From: Desulfitobacterium dichloroeliminans LMG P-21439
GTDB taxonomy: Bacteria; Bacillota; Desulfitobacteriia; Desulfitobacteriales; Desulfitobacteriaceae
DNA length: 64,000 nt
Reading direction: 5' to 3'
Assembly (NCBI RefSeq): GCF_000243135.2
Contig: NC_019903.1
Coordinates: 968,001-1,032,000 of the forward strand
A program made the position numbers and the translations under genes. Shown here one piece after another: positions 33,639-43,218 of this stretch. Every line of letters starts with the position of its first letter. The first letter of the stretch is position 1. Under the pieces are notes generated by a model. That model saw nothing but the letters and a program-made list of their open reading frames with translations. It ran no database searches and was not told where the DNA came from.

Positions 33639-35941
33639 AACTAAGCACCAAGATGATTATCATTACCGTAATATTGATCGTTGTCATGGGGCTTTTAACT
33701 ATGGGCGCTATTTCTACAATCGTCGAACAAGCAATGACTCAACAATTAGAGGAACAGGGCTCAACGTATTCACGGATGGCTGCTGATAACGTTGCTAATC
33801 CCCTTCTAGATGGAAACGTTCTCATAGTACAGCGAACAATAGAAAATCTATTACAAACAGGCTCAGGAATTTCCTATGTTTATGTCATCGATAATGATGG
33901 GAAAGTGATCGCCCATACATTTAGTGGAGGTTTCCCAAGCAGTTTGACAAACACTAATATACTTAAATCAAATCAAATTACAAACACCATGCTCTTAAAT
34001 GTACAGTCACAAGGTTTAATCCGTGATGTAGGAGTTCGTATTTTAGAGGGGCTTAATGCTGAAATTCATGTTGGATTCAGTCAGGATATTATTTCTCAAT
34101 GGACTTATAATGTTAGAAATCTTATGTTAAATCTAACGGTTTATGGAGTTTTGATAGGAGCCGTGGCAGCGTTAGTTCTAAGTACTTTAATTACAAGGCC
34201 ATTAAAAAAGTTAGCTTCTCATGCTCTTCGATTGGGTAAGGGTAATCTCGAAGAGGATATTATTATAAGGGGTAGGGATGAAATTGTAGAACTTGCGGGA
34301 TGTCTTAACCGAATGAGAAAGGATTTATTTACGGGTATGCAGATGCTCCGCCAGTCTGAAGAGAGTAATCGAACATTGCTTGAAGCCATAAGTGCTGCTG
34401 GAGAAGGGATTGTAGTATTCCAAGACAGTGAGAATCACAAAAGCGCCATGACGTATGTTAACGAGCAATACGAAAATTTAACAGGATATTCAAAAGAAGA
34501 ACTTTTCGAAATGGAAGGGAATGAAATCGTAGATTCCGAAAGCAGAAAACAGGTTGAGGAGGTTTGGGTTCTTTCAGAGCGCGGGTTAATACTACCAAAG
34601 CAAATAGAGATTGCCATCGAAAGAAAAGACGGTTCGAAACTTTACTTGGAAGCAAGCTATTGTAATATTACTTACGAAGGTAGCCAAGCCATTATCTGTA
34701 TTAACAGAGATATAACCGAAAAAAAGAAGACTTCTATGGAAATTATCCGCAAAAATCGTGAACTAGCTGCTCTGAATGAGCTTTCTAAGGCAATAAGTGG
34801 TCAAATGAATTTTAAGGGTAAATTAGACGAGGCATTGAATACAATACTTCAGGTTGTTGGAAAGCAAGCTGGTTGGATTTTGGTGTATAATGAGAGAGAC
34901 GATGTGAATAAAGCTGAACTCATGTGTCAAATCGGCATTCTACCAGAAGAAGCATTAGCTCAGACCAAGCAATTTCAAAGGTGTACCAACTTTCCACCCC
35001 CCAATTCGAATTCTATTCAAGTACATTCCTCTTTGAGTACAGCTTGTCCTATTAAACAATTATATTTGCCTGATGGAACAAAAGCTTTAAGTCATGTCTA
35101 TGTACCCCTGAGTTATAAAGATAGAGTTCTAGGAGTTTTAAATATTATCGCTTCTGACTTGGAGTCATTTGCAAAAGAAGATCTTAACCTGCTGAATTCC
35201 ATAGGGTTGCAGCTAGGTGTAGCTATAGAAAATGCAGAGTTGTGGGTTGAACTCAATAAAAAAGAAATATTAAGAAAGCAGCTCTTAAATAAGGTAATTA
35301 CAGCTCAAGAGGAAGAACGGAAACGAATTTCACGTGAGCTGCATGATGAAAGTAGTCAAACCATAGCGGCGCTAGGTATTGGGTTAAAGTCTGCTATTGA
35401 AATTATGCAATTTGATCAAGAGTATGCCTTAACGGTTCTTGAAGATTTAAAGAATAAGACTTCAATGATCCTAAAAGAGTTGCATCAAATAATATATGAT
35501 TTAAGACCATCTCTTTTGGATGATTTAGGTTTGATGCCCGCAATTCGGTGGTATGTAGAAAGCCGATTGGAAACTACAGGGATGAAACCCCATGTGACGT
35601 TTGCTGGAAATCCCATACGACTTCCTGATGACATAGAGATGACCATCTTTCGTATTGTCCAAGAATCAATCACTAATGCAATCAAATACTCAAATGCCAA
35701 GAATGTTTATGTAGGACTTCAATTTGACCTGAATTCTTTAGAGGTGTTTATAGAAGATGATGGTGTCGGATTTAATATAGAAAAGGCATTTAGTCAAATC
35801 GATGGAAAAGAGTCTCTAGGACTTTTAGGGATGACGGAAAGAGCAGAATTAGTAGGTGGGGAAATAGATATTAAATCTAGGATTGATAGTGGTACCCGGA
35901 TATCATTGAAATTGGATTTTCCTGATTTTGAGACCAGCTAA
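33635..35941 (+). CDS. Sensor histidine kinase, HisKA_3 type with PAS and GAF (module 1)
   Basis: A 768-residue membrane kinase. Helices at about 7-27 and 165-187 enclose an extracytoplasmic sensor region; then HAMP (about 188-240), PAS (about 245-365), GAF (about 390-540), the HisKA_3 domain with the phospho-acceptor His in ISRELHDESSQT, and HATPase_c with NAIKYSNAKN and EDDGVGFN. It is translated from TTG overlapping the binding-protein stop codon. Its partner regulator at 37902 has been separated by an insertion sequence. Confidence 0.88.
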   Translation: MKLSTKMIIITVILIVVMGLLTMGAISTIVEQAMTQQLEEQGSTYSRMAADNVANPLLDGNVLIVQRTIENLLQTGSGISYVYVIDNDGKVIAHTFSGGFPSSLTNTNILKSNQITNTMLLNVQSQGLIRDVGVRILEGLNAEIHVGFSQDIISQWTYNVRNLMLNLTVYGVLIGAVAALVLSTLITRPLKKLASHALRLGKGNLEEDIIIRGRDEIVELAGCLNRMRKDLFTGMQMLRQSEESNRTLLEAISAAGEGIVVFQDSENHKSAMTYVNEQYENLTGYSKEELFEMEGNEIVDSESRKQVEEVWVLSERGLILPKQIEIAIERKDGSKLYLEASYCNITYEGSQAIICINRDITEKKKTSMEIIRKNRELAALNELSKAISGQMNFKGKLDEALNTILQVVGKQAGWILVYNERDDVNKAELMCQIGILPEEALAQTKQFQRCTNFPPPNSNSIQVHSSLSTACPIKQLYLPDGTKALSHVYVPLSYKDRVLGVLNIIASDLESFAKEDLNLLNSIGLQLGVAIENAELWVELNKKEILRKQLLNKVITAQEEERKRISRELHDESSQTIAALGIGLKSAIEIMQFDQEYALTVLEDLKNKTSMILKELHQIIYDLRPSLLDDLGLMPAIRWYVESRLETTGMKPHVTFAGNPIRLPDDIEMTIFRIVQESITNAIKYSNAKNVYVGLQFDLNSLEVFIEDDGVGFNIEKAFSQIDGKESLGLLGMTERAELVGGEIDIKSRIDSGTRISLKLDFPDFETS

Positions 35942-36258
35942 TTAAAGTCAAGGTGTAATGTAAAAAAGATTAGTTTCAAGGTCCAAGAAAAAATGGGTAC
36001 AGGAAACCAAGCCATTGAAAAATCCGAACAATGACCAAATCGATGTATGAGGGAACGAAACGCTCGGCGCTTGCCAGGCAAACTCTCTTTAATATGGGGT
36101 AATACTTTGGGGCTTAAGAGACTTTGCCGTCTTCAAGCTTCTGGTGTTGTTCCGTGTCAATGGGATGATGGCGAGCATATCCTCGGCCTAAGGGCCTCCG
36201 GTATTCCTCGCATCACCCTTGACACGGGCAAACTTACAACCATGTAACAAAGAGATGT
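35942..36258. other. Non-coding end of the IS110-type element (downstream of the transposase)
   Basis: About 300 bases with no supported gene. The frame at 36047-36247 lacks a ribosome binding site. A 76-base self-complementary structure at 36152-36227 dominates it. The exact insertion boundary is not determined. Confidence 0.5.
36152..36227 (-). ncRNA. Structured RNA candidate in the IS110 end (possible bridge RNA)
   Basis: CCGTGTCAA pairs with TTGACACGG at the base, GGGATGATG with CATCACCC (one bulge) and CGAG with CTCG above, and GGCC with GGCC near the tip, with unpaired loops between. A long imperfect hairpin with internal loops is expected of the bridge RNA of IS110/IS1111 elements. 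The strand is inferred from the transposase. Confidence 0.45.
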
Positions 36259-37599
36259 TTAAGCCGCAGGTGCTTGACTGAGCTTTGTATTTCTCCAGGA
36301 TTGATGATCCTTAGGTTGCCTGATCTCAAAGGGTTTCTGGTCACGAAGAACAGCAAAGATGTAGTGGAGAAGTTTATGCATTACGGCTACGAGAGCTACC
36401 TTTTTCTTCTTGTTAACGCATTTTGCCGCGTAGAATTCTCGCAGAACCGGATTAATCTCATCACCTTTGCGCGTTGTACGAATGGAAGCCATAGCGATGG
36501 TAAACAGAATTCTTCTCCCTATCCGTGTGCCACGCTTAGAGATTTTGTTTCTGTCACCTTGGAATTTTCCAGACTGATTGACAGATGGATCAATCCCAAA
36601 GAAGGCTGTAAAGGCCTTAGCAGACTTGAAAAGACTGAAGTCTCCCATCTCCGCAATGAGCGTAGCAGCCGTTAGAAAGCCAATACCGGGTATGCCATCA
36701 AGAAGCTCAATATTCCGCTTGGCATCAGCAGGAAAGAGCTCAGAGTCTATCATCGCATGAATTTGCTTTACAATCCCGTCTAAACTGGCCTGCATGCTTT
36801 TGATCCCATCGATATGGACTTTGATCTTAGCATCCAGCAAAGAGAACTCATGAGGCATGGATGAGGCAAGCTGCGCGCAGTCCTTGAGTAAGTTCACCTT
36901 CTTTTCGGCCCAAGCCGTACCCTTACGACTGATTTTCGAAATAAGCGAAGTTAGCGATTCTGTATCAGCCGCCTGAATGGCTCGCGGTGAAGGGAACTTT
37001 TTCAGAACGGTTAAAGCTGTTTTGCCAAAGATATTAGAGAACACATCAAGGAATCCTGGGAAAAGAAGATAGAGATCGGTGCATAGCCTATTCTTCATCT
37101 CAGTGAGGGTATCCGACAAAGCATAATATTCTCGGGTCATCATGCGTAGAGCCAGAATTTGAGGCTCAGGAACCAGAGAAAACTTAACATCTTGGTATTT
37201 AGCAAGCCTAGCAATCGCTTCAGCATCTTTTTGATCATTTTTCACTTTTCTTAAGTCAAAGTTTTTGATAGAATGAACACTCAAGGGGTTGAGCACAAAA
37301 CCTTGGAGGTCATTCGACCTCAAGAAGAAGAAGAGTGGTAAATGAAAGATACCCGTAGATTCTACGAAGTAGATGGGCTTTCGTTCTAACCGCTCTTCTT
37401 CTTTTTTTAGGATATCGAGCAGTTTATGAAAGCCAGCAGGATTATGATCAATCCGAAAAGGTTTGCGGATTAGTTCCCCGGAGGGAGCGAGCATTGCAAC
37501 GATTGAGAATTCAGAAGAAACATCGATTCCAACAACAAAATCATGAAGAAACTGGGACAAATTAACACAACCTTTCAACAGATGAATCAGAGCATCCAC
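36259..37599 (-). CDS. IS110/IS1111 family transposase (recombinase)
   Basis: A 446-residue IS110-type recombinase. The N-terminal RuvC-like domain carries the DEDD set: Asp in VVGIDVSSE (about 25), Glu in YFVESTG (about 80), and two Asp in VKNDQKDAEA (about 119-123). The C-terminal Transposase_20 domain begins with the helix-hairpin-helix LLDGIPGIGFLTAATL and contains the conserved Ser in SVNQSGKFQG. The reading frame is intact, so the element may be active. It sits between a sensor kinase and its response regulator. Confidence 0.92.
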   Translation of the reverse strand: MDALIHLLKGCVNLSQFLHDFVVGIDVSSEFSIVAMLAPSGELIRKPFRIDHNPAGFHKLLDILKKEEERLERKPIYFVESTGIFHLPLFFFLRSNDLQGFVLNPLSVHSIKNFDLRKVKNDQKDAEAIARLAKYQDVKFSLVPEPQILALRMMTREYYALSDTLTEMKNRLCTDLYLLFPGFLDVFSNIFGKTALTVLKKFPSPRAIQAADTESLTSLISKISRKGTAWAEKKVNLLKDCAQLASSMPHEFSLLDAKIKVHIDGIKSMQASLDGIVKQIHAMIDSELFPADAKRNIELLDGIPGIGFLTAATLIAEMGDFSLFKSAKAFTAFFGIDPSVNQSGKFQGDRNKISKRGTRIGRRILFTIAMASIRTTRKGDEINPVLREFYAAKCVNKKKKVALVAVMHKLLHYIFAVLRDQKPFEIRQPKDHQSWRNTKLSQAPAA

Positions 37600-37901
37600 T
37601 AAAAAAGAATGTCAACAACCTTGCATTTGAAACGGGTAACACGAGAACGTGACCCAACCAGCTAAACATCGAACCATTCTTGTGGAGTGACACGCTTTTT
37701 CACGGATAAGCCTCAAAAGAGGGATCCAGGAGGAACGCACATCTATCTCTCTGACCAAAAATGATTATACCAGAGGTTTAGCGATATTGGTTACGTAGAG
37801 TGTCAGCTCATTCATCTGAACAATAAGGATTATGGTTTCAAAGAACGTTCGGGTAGGTTTTATAACCTTAACCCAATATCTATCTTACAAGGAGGAAAGA
37901 A

Positions 37902-38537
37902 ATGAAGAAAATCAAGGTCTTTCTGGTCGATGACCATACTATTTTTCGTCAGGGTATTAGGCTGCTGTTAAACTTACAGAGCGATTTGGAAGTTATTGGT
38001 GAAGCTGATAATGGGGCTCAAGCAATTTCGATGGTACTCCAACTAAATCCTGATGTTGTACTAATGGACATTGCGATGAAAGGGATGGATGGGCTAACCG
38101 CTACTAAGGATATATTGGCAGGGGCTCCTAAGACTAAAGTCATTCTTTTGACACAATATGAGAATAGAGAATATATTCTTCCCGCTATAAAAATTGGTGC
38201 ATCTGGTTATGTTCTCAAAAGGGCTGCGGCAGATGAAGTGGTTAATGCCATCCGAGCAACGTATCAGGGACGTTCATTTTTAGACCCTGAAATAGCAGAA
38301 ATTGTGGTCAATGCTTATAGACATGGGAATGAAGATGAATATGAAACTTTAACAGAGCGAGAAAGAGAGATTCTCATACTTTTAGCAAAGGGACACACCA
38401 ATAACGAAATTGCTCCTATATTAAATATTAGCTCAAAAACGGTTGATTATCATCGATCAAATCTAATGAAAAAGTTAGGTGTTCATAGTAAGGTTGAATT
38501 AACTAAGTATGCTTTAAAAAGGGGTCTTATTCAATAA
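37902..38537 (+). CDS. NarL/LuxR-type response regulator (module 1)
   Basis: A 211-residue regulator. The receiver domain has the acidic pocket DD at 10-11, phosphorylation site Asp56 (VVLMDIAM) and the Lys in YVLKRA. The C-terminal LuxR helix-turn-helix reads LTEREREILILLAKGHTNNEIA. It begins behind AAGGAGG. By comparison with the other module, where kinase and regulator genes overlap, it was once directly downstream of the kinase at 33635. Confidence 0.88.
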   Translation: MKKIKVFLVDDHTIFRQGIRLLLNLQSDLEVIGEADNGAQAISMVLQLNPDVVLMDIAMKGMDGLTATKDILAGAPKTKVILLTQYENREYILPAIKIGASGYVLKRAAADEVVNAIRATYQGRSFLDPEIAEIVVNAYRHGNEDEYETLTEREREILILLAKGHTNNEIAPILNISSKTVDYHRSNLMKKLGVHSKVELTKYALKRGLIQ

Positions 38538-38566
38538 TCATTGTGTCTAAACCAGGGTGTTTACCT

Positions 38567-38633
38567 AGGGTGCTTTTCAGGTGATTGCAGTAATTCTTTA
38601 TTGCGTTCGCCTGATTCAAGCACCCTGTTTTTT
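38567..38633 (+). terminator. Terminator between regulator and reductase genes
   Basis: AGGGTGCTT pairs with AAGCACCCT, with CAGG/CCTG pairing inside, followed by GTTTTTT. The reductase operon must have its own promoter after it. Confidence 0.8.
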
Positions 38634-38736
38634 GTAATACAATAAACTTAGGATTGTGAAAGTGGGTATAAGGAGTGATGCCTAACTTTTCTTAAATTAT
38701 TAAAATCTTAATAAAAATTGGTAAGGAGGTCAGGTT

Positions 38737-39318
38737 ATGCCCCAAGAAAACAAACAAAAAAAATACGGCATGGTAATTGATTTGAGAAAATGTGTCGGAT
38801 GTATGTCTTGTTCGGTATCCTGTAAAATGGAGAATGGAGTCTCTTTTGGTGTTTTTAGGTCCTGGGTAAACATGACTGAAAAAGGTGATTTTCCAAATGT
38901 AAAGAGATATTATCAGCCAAGGCTTTGTAATCATTGTGAAAATGCTCCCTGCGTAGAGGTCTGTCCTGTTAAAGCTTCTTATAAGCGTGAGGATGGCATC
39001 GTTCTAGTTGATAAGGAGAAATGCATTGGATGTGGTTACTGTGTAGTTTCCTGCCCGTATGATGCTCGTTATATGAGTAAAACCCAAAAAGTTGCTGACA
39101 AATGTACCTTCTGTGATCATCGTGTAGATAATGGTGGAGAACCAGCATGTGTGAAAAACTGTATGGGAAAGGCACGGATTTTTGGAGATCTAAATGACCC
39201 GAACAGCAAGATTTCACAGCTCATTTCCCTTAATGCTGTTCAAGTGATTAAACCGGAACAAGGAACAAAACCTCAAGTATTTTATATATCGGCTGATTTT
39301 AATCAACAGCCTAAGTAA
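38737..39318 (+). CDS. 4Fe-4S electron-transfer subunit (module 1, B)
   Basis: A 193-residue DmsB/PsrB-type protein. Four cysteine groups for four [4Fe-4S] clusters are visible: CVGCMSCSVSC, CNHCENAPCVEVC, CIGCGYCVVSC and CTFC with CVKNC. It passes electrons from the NrfD-type membrane subunit to the Mo subunit. No signal peptide is present, so it would be carried to the outer face with the Tat substrate. ATG follows AAGGAGG. Confidence 0.9.
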   Translation: MPQENKQKKYGMVIDLRKCVGCMSCSVSCKMENGVSFGVFRSWVNMTEKGDFPNVKRYYQPRLCNHCENAPCVEVCPVKASYKREDGIVLVDKEKCIGCGYCVVSCPYDARYMSKTQKVADKCTFCDHRVDNGGEPACVKNCMGKARIFGDLNDPNSKISQLISLNAVQVIKPEQGTKPQVFYISADFNQQPK

Positions 39319-39332
39319 GGAGGGGAAATCAA

Positions 39333-40253
39333 TTGACGGTTAATAACATGTATACATTTATGAATGAATCAAATTGGGAGGCATTGGTTCCATTATATTT
39401 CTTTATAATAAGCATTAGTGCAGGTAGCTTAATGATTGCCTCTTTAAGTACAGTATTTGGGATGAAGCATTATGATGTCCTTGTTCGCCCGGCGGCATTT
39501 ACTTCTTTAATTGCCCTTGCACTAGCTCCGTTGTTCTTGATTCTTGATTTGCAACAACCAATGCGTTTTTTGTATGTAATTAATCCACTTAATTTTAATG
39601 TTCATTCACCTATGTCTTGGGGTGGATGGCTTCTGATTTTATACGGTATTACGTTGGTTTTATTTGCGATGAGATTTATTACAGGTTCTGCTTCTTCCCA
39701 AGCCGTTGCTGAGACTGCTGCCACAGCAAGTGGCGACAATAAGGTTTTAAACACGCTAGTCTTTATTTTCGCGTTATTGTTGAGTGCCTACCCTGGGTTC
39801 GAATTGGGTGTAATTAAAGCGAAAGTCTTATGGAATACTGAGCTGTTACCTGTATACTTCATAACCACTAGTCTACTTGCCGGACTTGCTATTCTTATAC
39901 TTGCTGTTCGATTTACAGCAAAAAAAGAGTTAAGTGAGAAGTTAGTTTCTTCAGCTAAAACGCTTGCAATTAGTTTAATTGTAATTAGCTTAATATGGAT
40001 TGCCTCAAGAAGTATAATTTTAGCTACTTCTGGACTTGAATCACAATTAGCTGTACAAACTCTTTGGAGTTCTGGATGGTTTGTTGTTGGCGAGTTAGTA
40101 TTGGGTTTACTCGCACCGCTTGCTCTTCTACTCTTTGGAAATGTAAACAAAAATCGAACCGTGTTTACAGTAGTTTCAGTGTTGTTACTAATTGGAGTGT
40201 TTTCGATGAGGTATTCCTTGGTATTTGCCGGTCTCGCTGCAGTAATGCCCTAA
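39333..40253 (+). CDS. NrfD/PsrC-type membrane anchor (module 1, C)
   Basis: A 306-residue protein with about eight hydrophobic segments of the NrfD family, which oxidises menaquinol at the membrane. The LDLQQPMRFLYVINPLNF region following helix 2 is the typical quinone-side loop. TTG start 14 bases after the B stop codon, after GAGGGG. It forms an operon with B, the catalytic subunit and the chaperone. Confidence 0.88.
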   Translation: MTVNNMYTFMNESNWEALVPLYFFIISISAGSLMIASLSTVFGMKHYDVLVRPAAFTSLIALALAPLFLILDLQQPMRFLYVINPLNFNVHSPMSWGGWLLILYGITLVLFAMRFITGSASSQAVAETAATASGDNKVLNTLVFIFALLLSAYPGFELGVIKAKVLWNTELLPVYFITTSLLAGLAILILAVRFTAKKELSEKLVSSAKTLAISLIVISLIWIASRSIILATSGLESQLAVQTLWSSGWFVVGELVLGLLAPLALLLFGNVNKNRTVFTVVSVLLLIGVFSMRYSLVFAGLAAVMP

Positions 40254-40293
40254 GTTTTAGTGCGAAATAAAGAATTAGTCAAGGAGGTATACT

Positions 40294-43137
40294 ATGTCTA
40301 GCAAAAATAATTCCTTTTCTCTATCAAGAAGGAATTTCTTAAAAGTTTCTGCTGCTGTTACAGCTGCGACAGGAATGGGTTTCGGCGCGAATATGCTGAA
40401 CATAAAAAAGGTTTCAGCAGAGGAATCTGAGAAACTGGCAAAAAGTTTAGGAAATGTTGAAGTAAAGTATACCGCGGACGTCATGTGCCCGAGTGAGTGC
40501 GCAATGGAAATGTGGGTTAAAGACGGCCGCATTACAAAAATCTACGGAAACGATAGCTGTCCTTTTAACGATGGCGCGTGTTGTGCTAAAGGTGCATCTG
40601 GTATGCAACTGATATACTCCCCTGAACGGAACAAGTATCCTCTGATTCGAGAGGGGGAACGCGGAGAAGGTAAGTTTAGAAGAGCAACCTGGGAAGAAGC
40701 TATTGATTACATTGGCAAGAAATTGGTTGAGATTAAAAAGAATTACGGTGCTGAATCAGTAATTATGGATGCTGGTGACGTTACTGATAGGGATCAATAT
40801 TATCGCTTATTTCATGCTTTCGGGACTCCAAACTGTGTAGAGCATGGTTCCATTTGTGATACGCCACGTCGTCATGGTCCTAAGCTTATGTTGGGCGGCA
40901 AACGCATCGAGCCTGATGTTATGCGTCCTGTCCTCGTTAGACAGCCAGATGGTAGTCTGAAAAAAGACTACACCTATTATTCAAAACTTATTATTTATGT
41001 TGGTTGGAACCCATTTGTTGCTACACGGATCAATTATGAGAGTCGCGGAACTGTGGGGGCTAAAGTTGAAAACGGCTGTAAGGTTATTGTAGTCGACCCA
41101 GCACATACGAATACGGCATCTCAAGCTGATCAATGGTTACCAATTAGGCCGGGTACAGACGGTGACCTCTTTGCGGCAATGCTAAGATATATCATCGAAA
41201 ATGACAATCCCAATGATCCGTTAAAGAAATATATTGATTGGAGTTTCAAAGAGCTCAGTGTTGGCTGGGATGAGTTTGAGAAGGAATTCAAATCCTGGTG
41301 GGGCAAAACTGATCCTATCAACGGTAAGTCTTACTTTAGTCTTGATTGGGCAACAGATAGAACCGGACTTCCTATAGAGCAGATTGCTCAAGTCGCTCAC
41401 GAATTTGGAATCACAAAGCCAGCAGCACTCGTGTGGGGGATGCAAAGCCCAGGCCACCATTACAATGGCTATCCAGCATCAATTTTAGGAACGGCGCTCA
41501 ATATTATCACTGGAAATATCGACGTACCAGGCGGGGCAATTGACACAGAACTTGTGAAGAGTGATAAGGGTGGAGATGCTAAAGGATCTAGCCTCAAGAA
41601 GAAAAAGGTAAAAAGATTAGTGGACGGCAAAGAAGTTGAAGGAGAAGTTGAACATCTTCACATGGATTGGTATGGAGATTGGCCTGCTGCATGGGATGAT
41701 GTAGTGGGCGACTATCCAAGAAGATTTAGAGAAGGTGTTGCTCTAAATTATGGGCCGCTCAAGGGACATAAATATCCGATTAAAGGCTTTATGATTCGTA
41801 CCGGTAACCCCGTTATGACCGGAGGAAATACTAAAGACTGGATTGACGCTTTGACTGCAAAGGATTCTAATGGGAATTATAAAGTGGAACTCGTCGTCAA
41901 TATTGACACGCTCTACTTGGAAACCGGAATGTACGCAGATGTCATTCTTCCGGAAGCAAGTTATGCAGAGCGGATGAGTCTCTCTGATGTGTATCCATCA
42001 CATCAAGTTCTTTGGTTAAGAGATCGAGTAATTGAACCACTTCATGAGGCTAAATGTCCGACCGACATCATGAATATGATTGCTAAAAAATTAAGTGAAC
42101 TTGGTGATGCAGACTTCAAAGCAAGTGATTTCTGGGATAAGTATAAGAGTGAAGAAGATTTCGTTAATGAAATGCTCGCACCCGCACCAGGTCGCAATCA
42201 TGCTGGAGAACCTATTCCTTATCCTCACCTTCCATTAGGTTATAAACTTCAAGGAACACCTGATTCACTGGATGCTGGTCGTGTAACAATTGACCATGAG
42301 AAAAAGGTTGTAAAAGGCGAACTAGTTACGGTTGATTGGATGCGCAAGAACAAAGGGGTTGCCGTATGGCCCATGAGTTGGAATCGCTTTAAGGTATTTG
42401 ATAAAGAAGCAGGTAAGCATGTAGCAAGTAAGGCTGTAGCCAAAACGAACTCTAAATTGTTTGAATTCACATTTAGTGCTTATGATAAATACAACAAACT
42501 CATCGCGGAAACGGGTATTATTCCACGCGGATTAAAAGAGATTGGATATGATAAATATCCAAATACCTTCTACTGGTTCGAAACAAAATGGAACCCTTAT
42601 ACTAATAAGGAGTATGCAAAGTATAAGGATGAGTATCCATTCCAGCTCATCTGCGGCCGTGTTCACCATGCGATGACAGGAACACAAATGGTACCTTGGT
42701 TATCAGAGGCTCCTGTAGAAGGTATATGGATGCCTTTGAATAATTCCTTTAAGCATAAAATCATTGATATGAATGCTAATAATGAGTTAGAGGAAGTTGA
42801 AAAGGAATTTAAAGAGAATACATTCTGTGTGGGGACGATTGCCATTAATGCCGATGATGCTAAAAAATTAGGTCTAAAAACTGGCGATTTAGCCATTTTG
42901 GAAAATCCCCTTGGAGCACAAGAAAAAGGTAAAGTTTACGTTACAGAGGGAATGAGGCCTGGAACGATCAAACTTGGTTTTGGTACGGGAGGTCGTTTCT
43001 CCCCTGGAATAGGCCCAACTTCTAAGAACAAGGATTATACACCGAACCATAGTGGTTTAGTCGATCCGAATGCTCATAGTCCGATTATGGGTATGCCCTG
43101 TTATGCGGATATGATTATCAAAGTTATAAAAGCATAA
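40294..43137 (+). CDS. Molybdopterin oxidoreductase catalytic subunit, substrate unknown (module 1, A)
   Basis: A 947-residue DMSO-reductase-family enzyme. A Tat signal (SRRNFLKVSAA) is at 11-21. The N-terminal cluster motif reads C65-x3-C69 and later C89, C96, C97; the place of the first cysteine of the usual CxxCxxxC is Asp62. The molybdenum ligand is likely Cys188 in EHGSICDTPRR. The ArrA substrate residues found in the other module (the Arg-Tyr pair before, and Lys five after the Mo cysteine) are absent, so it is not ArrA. The B-C-A gene order recalls selenate reductase srdBCA of Bacillus selenatarsenatis; polysulfide, thiosulfate or tetrathionate are other possibilities. Confidence 0.85.
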   Translation: MSSKNNSFSLSRRNFLKVSAAVTAATGMGFGANMLNIKKVSAEESEKLAKSLGNVEVKYTADVMCPSECAMEMWVKDGRITKIYGNDSCPFNDGACCAKGASGMQLIYSPERNKYPLIREGERGEGKFRRATWEEAIDYIGKKLVEIKKNYGAESVIMDAGDVTDRDQYYRLFHAFGTPNCVEHGSICDTPRRHGPKLMLGGKRIEPDVMRPVLVRQPDGSLKKDYTYYSKLIIYVGWNPFVATRINYESRGTVGAKVENGCKVIVVDPAHTNTASQADQWLPIRPGTDGDLFAAMLRYIIENDNPNDPLKKYIDWSFKELSVGWDEFEKEFKSWWGKTDPINGKSYFSLDWATDRTGLPIEQIAQVAHEFGITKPAALVWGMQSPGHHYNGYPASILGTALNIITGNIDVPGGAIDTELVKSDKGGDAKGSSLKKKKVKRLVDGKEVEGEVEHLHMDWYGDWPAAWDDVVGDYPRRFREGVALNYGPLKGHKYPIKGFMIRTGNPVMTGGNTKDWIDALTAKDSNGNYKVELVVNIDTLYLETGMYADVILPEASYAERMSLSDVYPSHQVLWLRDRVIEPLHEAKCPTDIMNMIAKKLSELGDADFKASDFWDKYKSEEDFVNEMLAPAPGRNHAGEPIPYPHLPLGYKLQGTPDSLDAGRVTIDHEKKVVKGELVTVDWMRKNKGVAVWPMSWNRFKVFDKEAGKHVASKAVAKTNSKLFEFTFSAYDKYNKLIAETGIIPRGLKEIGYDKYPNTFYWFETKWNPYTNKEYAKYKDEYPFQLICGRVHHAMTGTQMVPWLSEAPVEGIWMPLNNSFKHKIIDMNANNELEEVEKEFKENTFCVGTIAINADDAKKLGLKTGDLAILENPLGAQEKGKVYVTEGMRPGTIKLGFGTGGRFSPGIGPTSKNKDYTPNHSGLVDPNAHSPIMGMPCYADMIIKVIKA

Positions 43138-43160
43138 AAAGTTTTAATAGGATTCAATTT

Positions 43161-43185
43161 GGAGCCAGAGGCTCGCCCTGGCTCC
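43161..43185 (+). other. Intra-operon hairpin before the chaperone gene
   Basis: GGAGCCAG and CTGGCTCC pair around a 9-base loop with no T tract. It may protect the 3' end of the catalytic subunit mRNA or reduce read-through to the chaperone gene. Confidence 0.5.
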
Positions 43186-43218
43186 ATACCCCTCTAGTAA
43201 AGAATGGAGGCTGAATTA

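Larger units (their letters stand above)
35990..37800 (-). mobile_element. IS110/IS1111-type insertion sequence (boundaries approximate)
   Basis: An intact transposase with long non-coding flanks of about 250-300 bases on each side. This family usually has no terminal inverted repeats and makes no target duplication, so ends cannot be fixed from this copy alone. Confidence 0.6.

Noticed and set aside
36047..36247. A 66-codon frame next to the IS110 transposase
   Set aside because: No ribosome binding site, no family resemblance, and it overlaps the strongly self-complementary stretch that looks like a structured RNA.
40294..43137. Second ArrA or ArxA
   Set aside because: The Arg-Tyr pair before and the Lys five residues after the Mo cysteine that mark the Arr group are missing, and the cluster motif differs.
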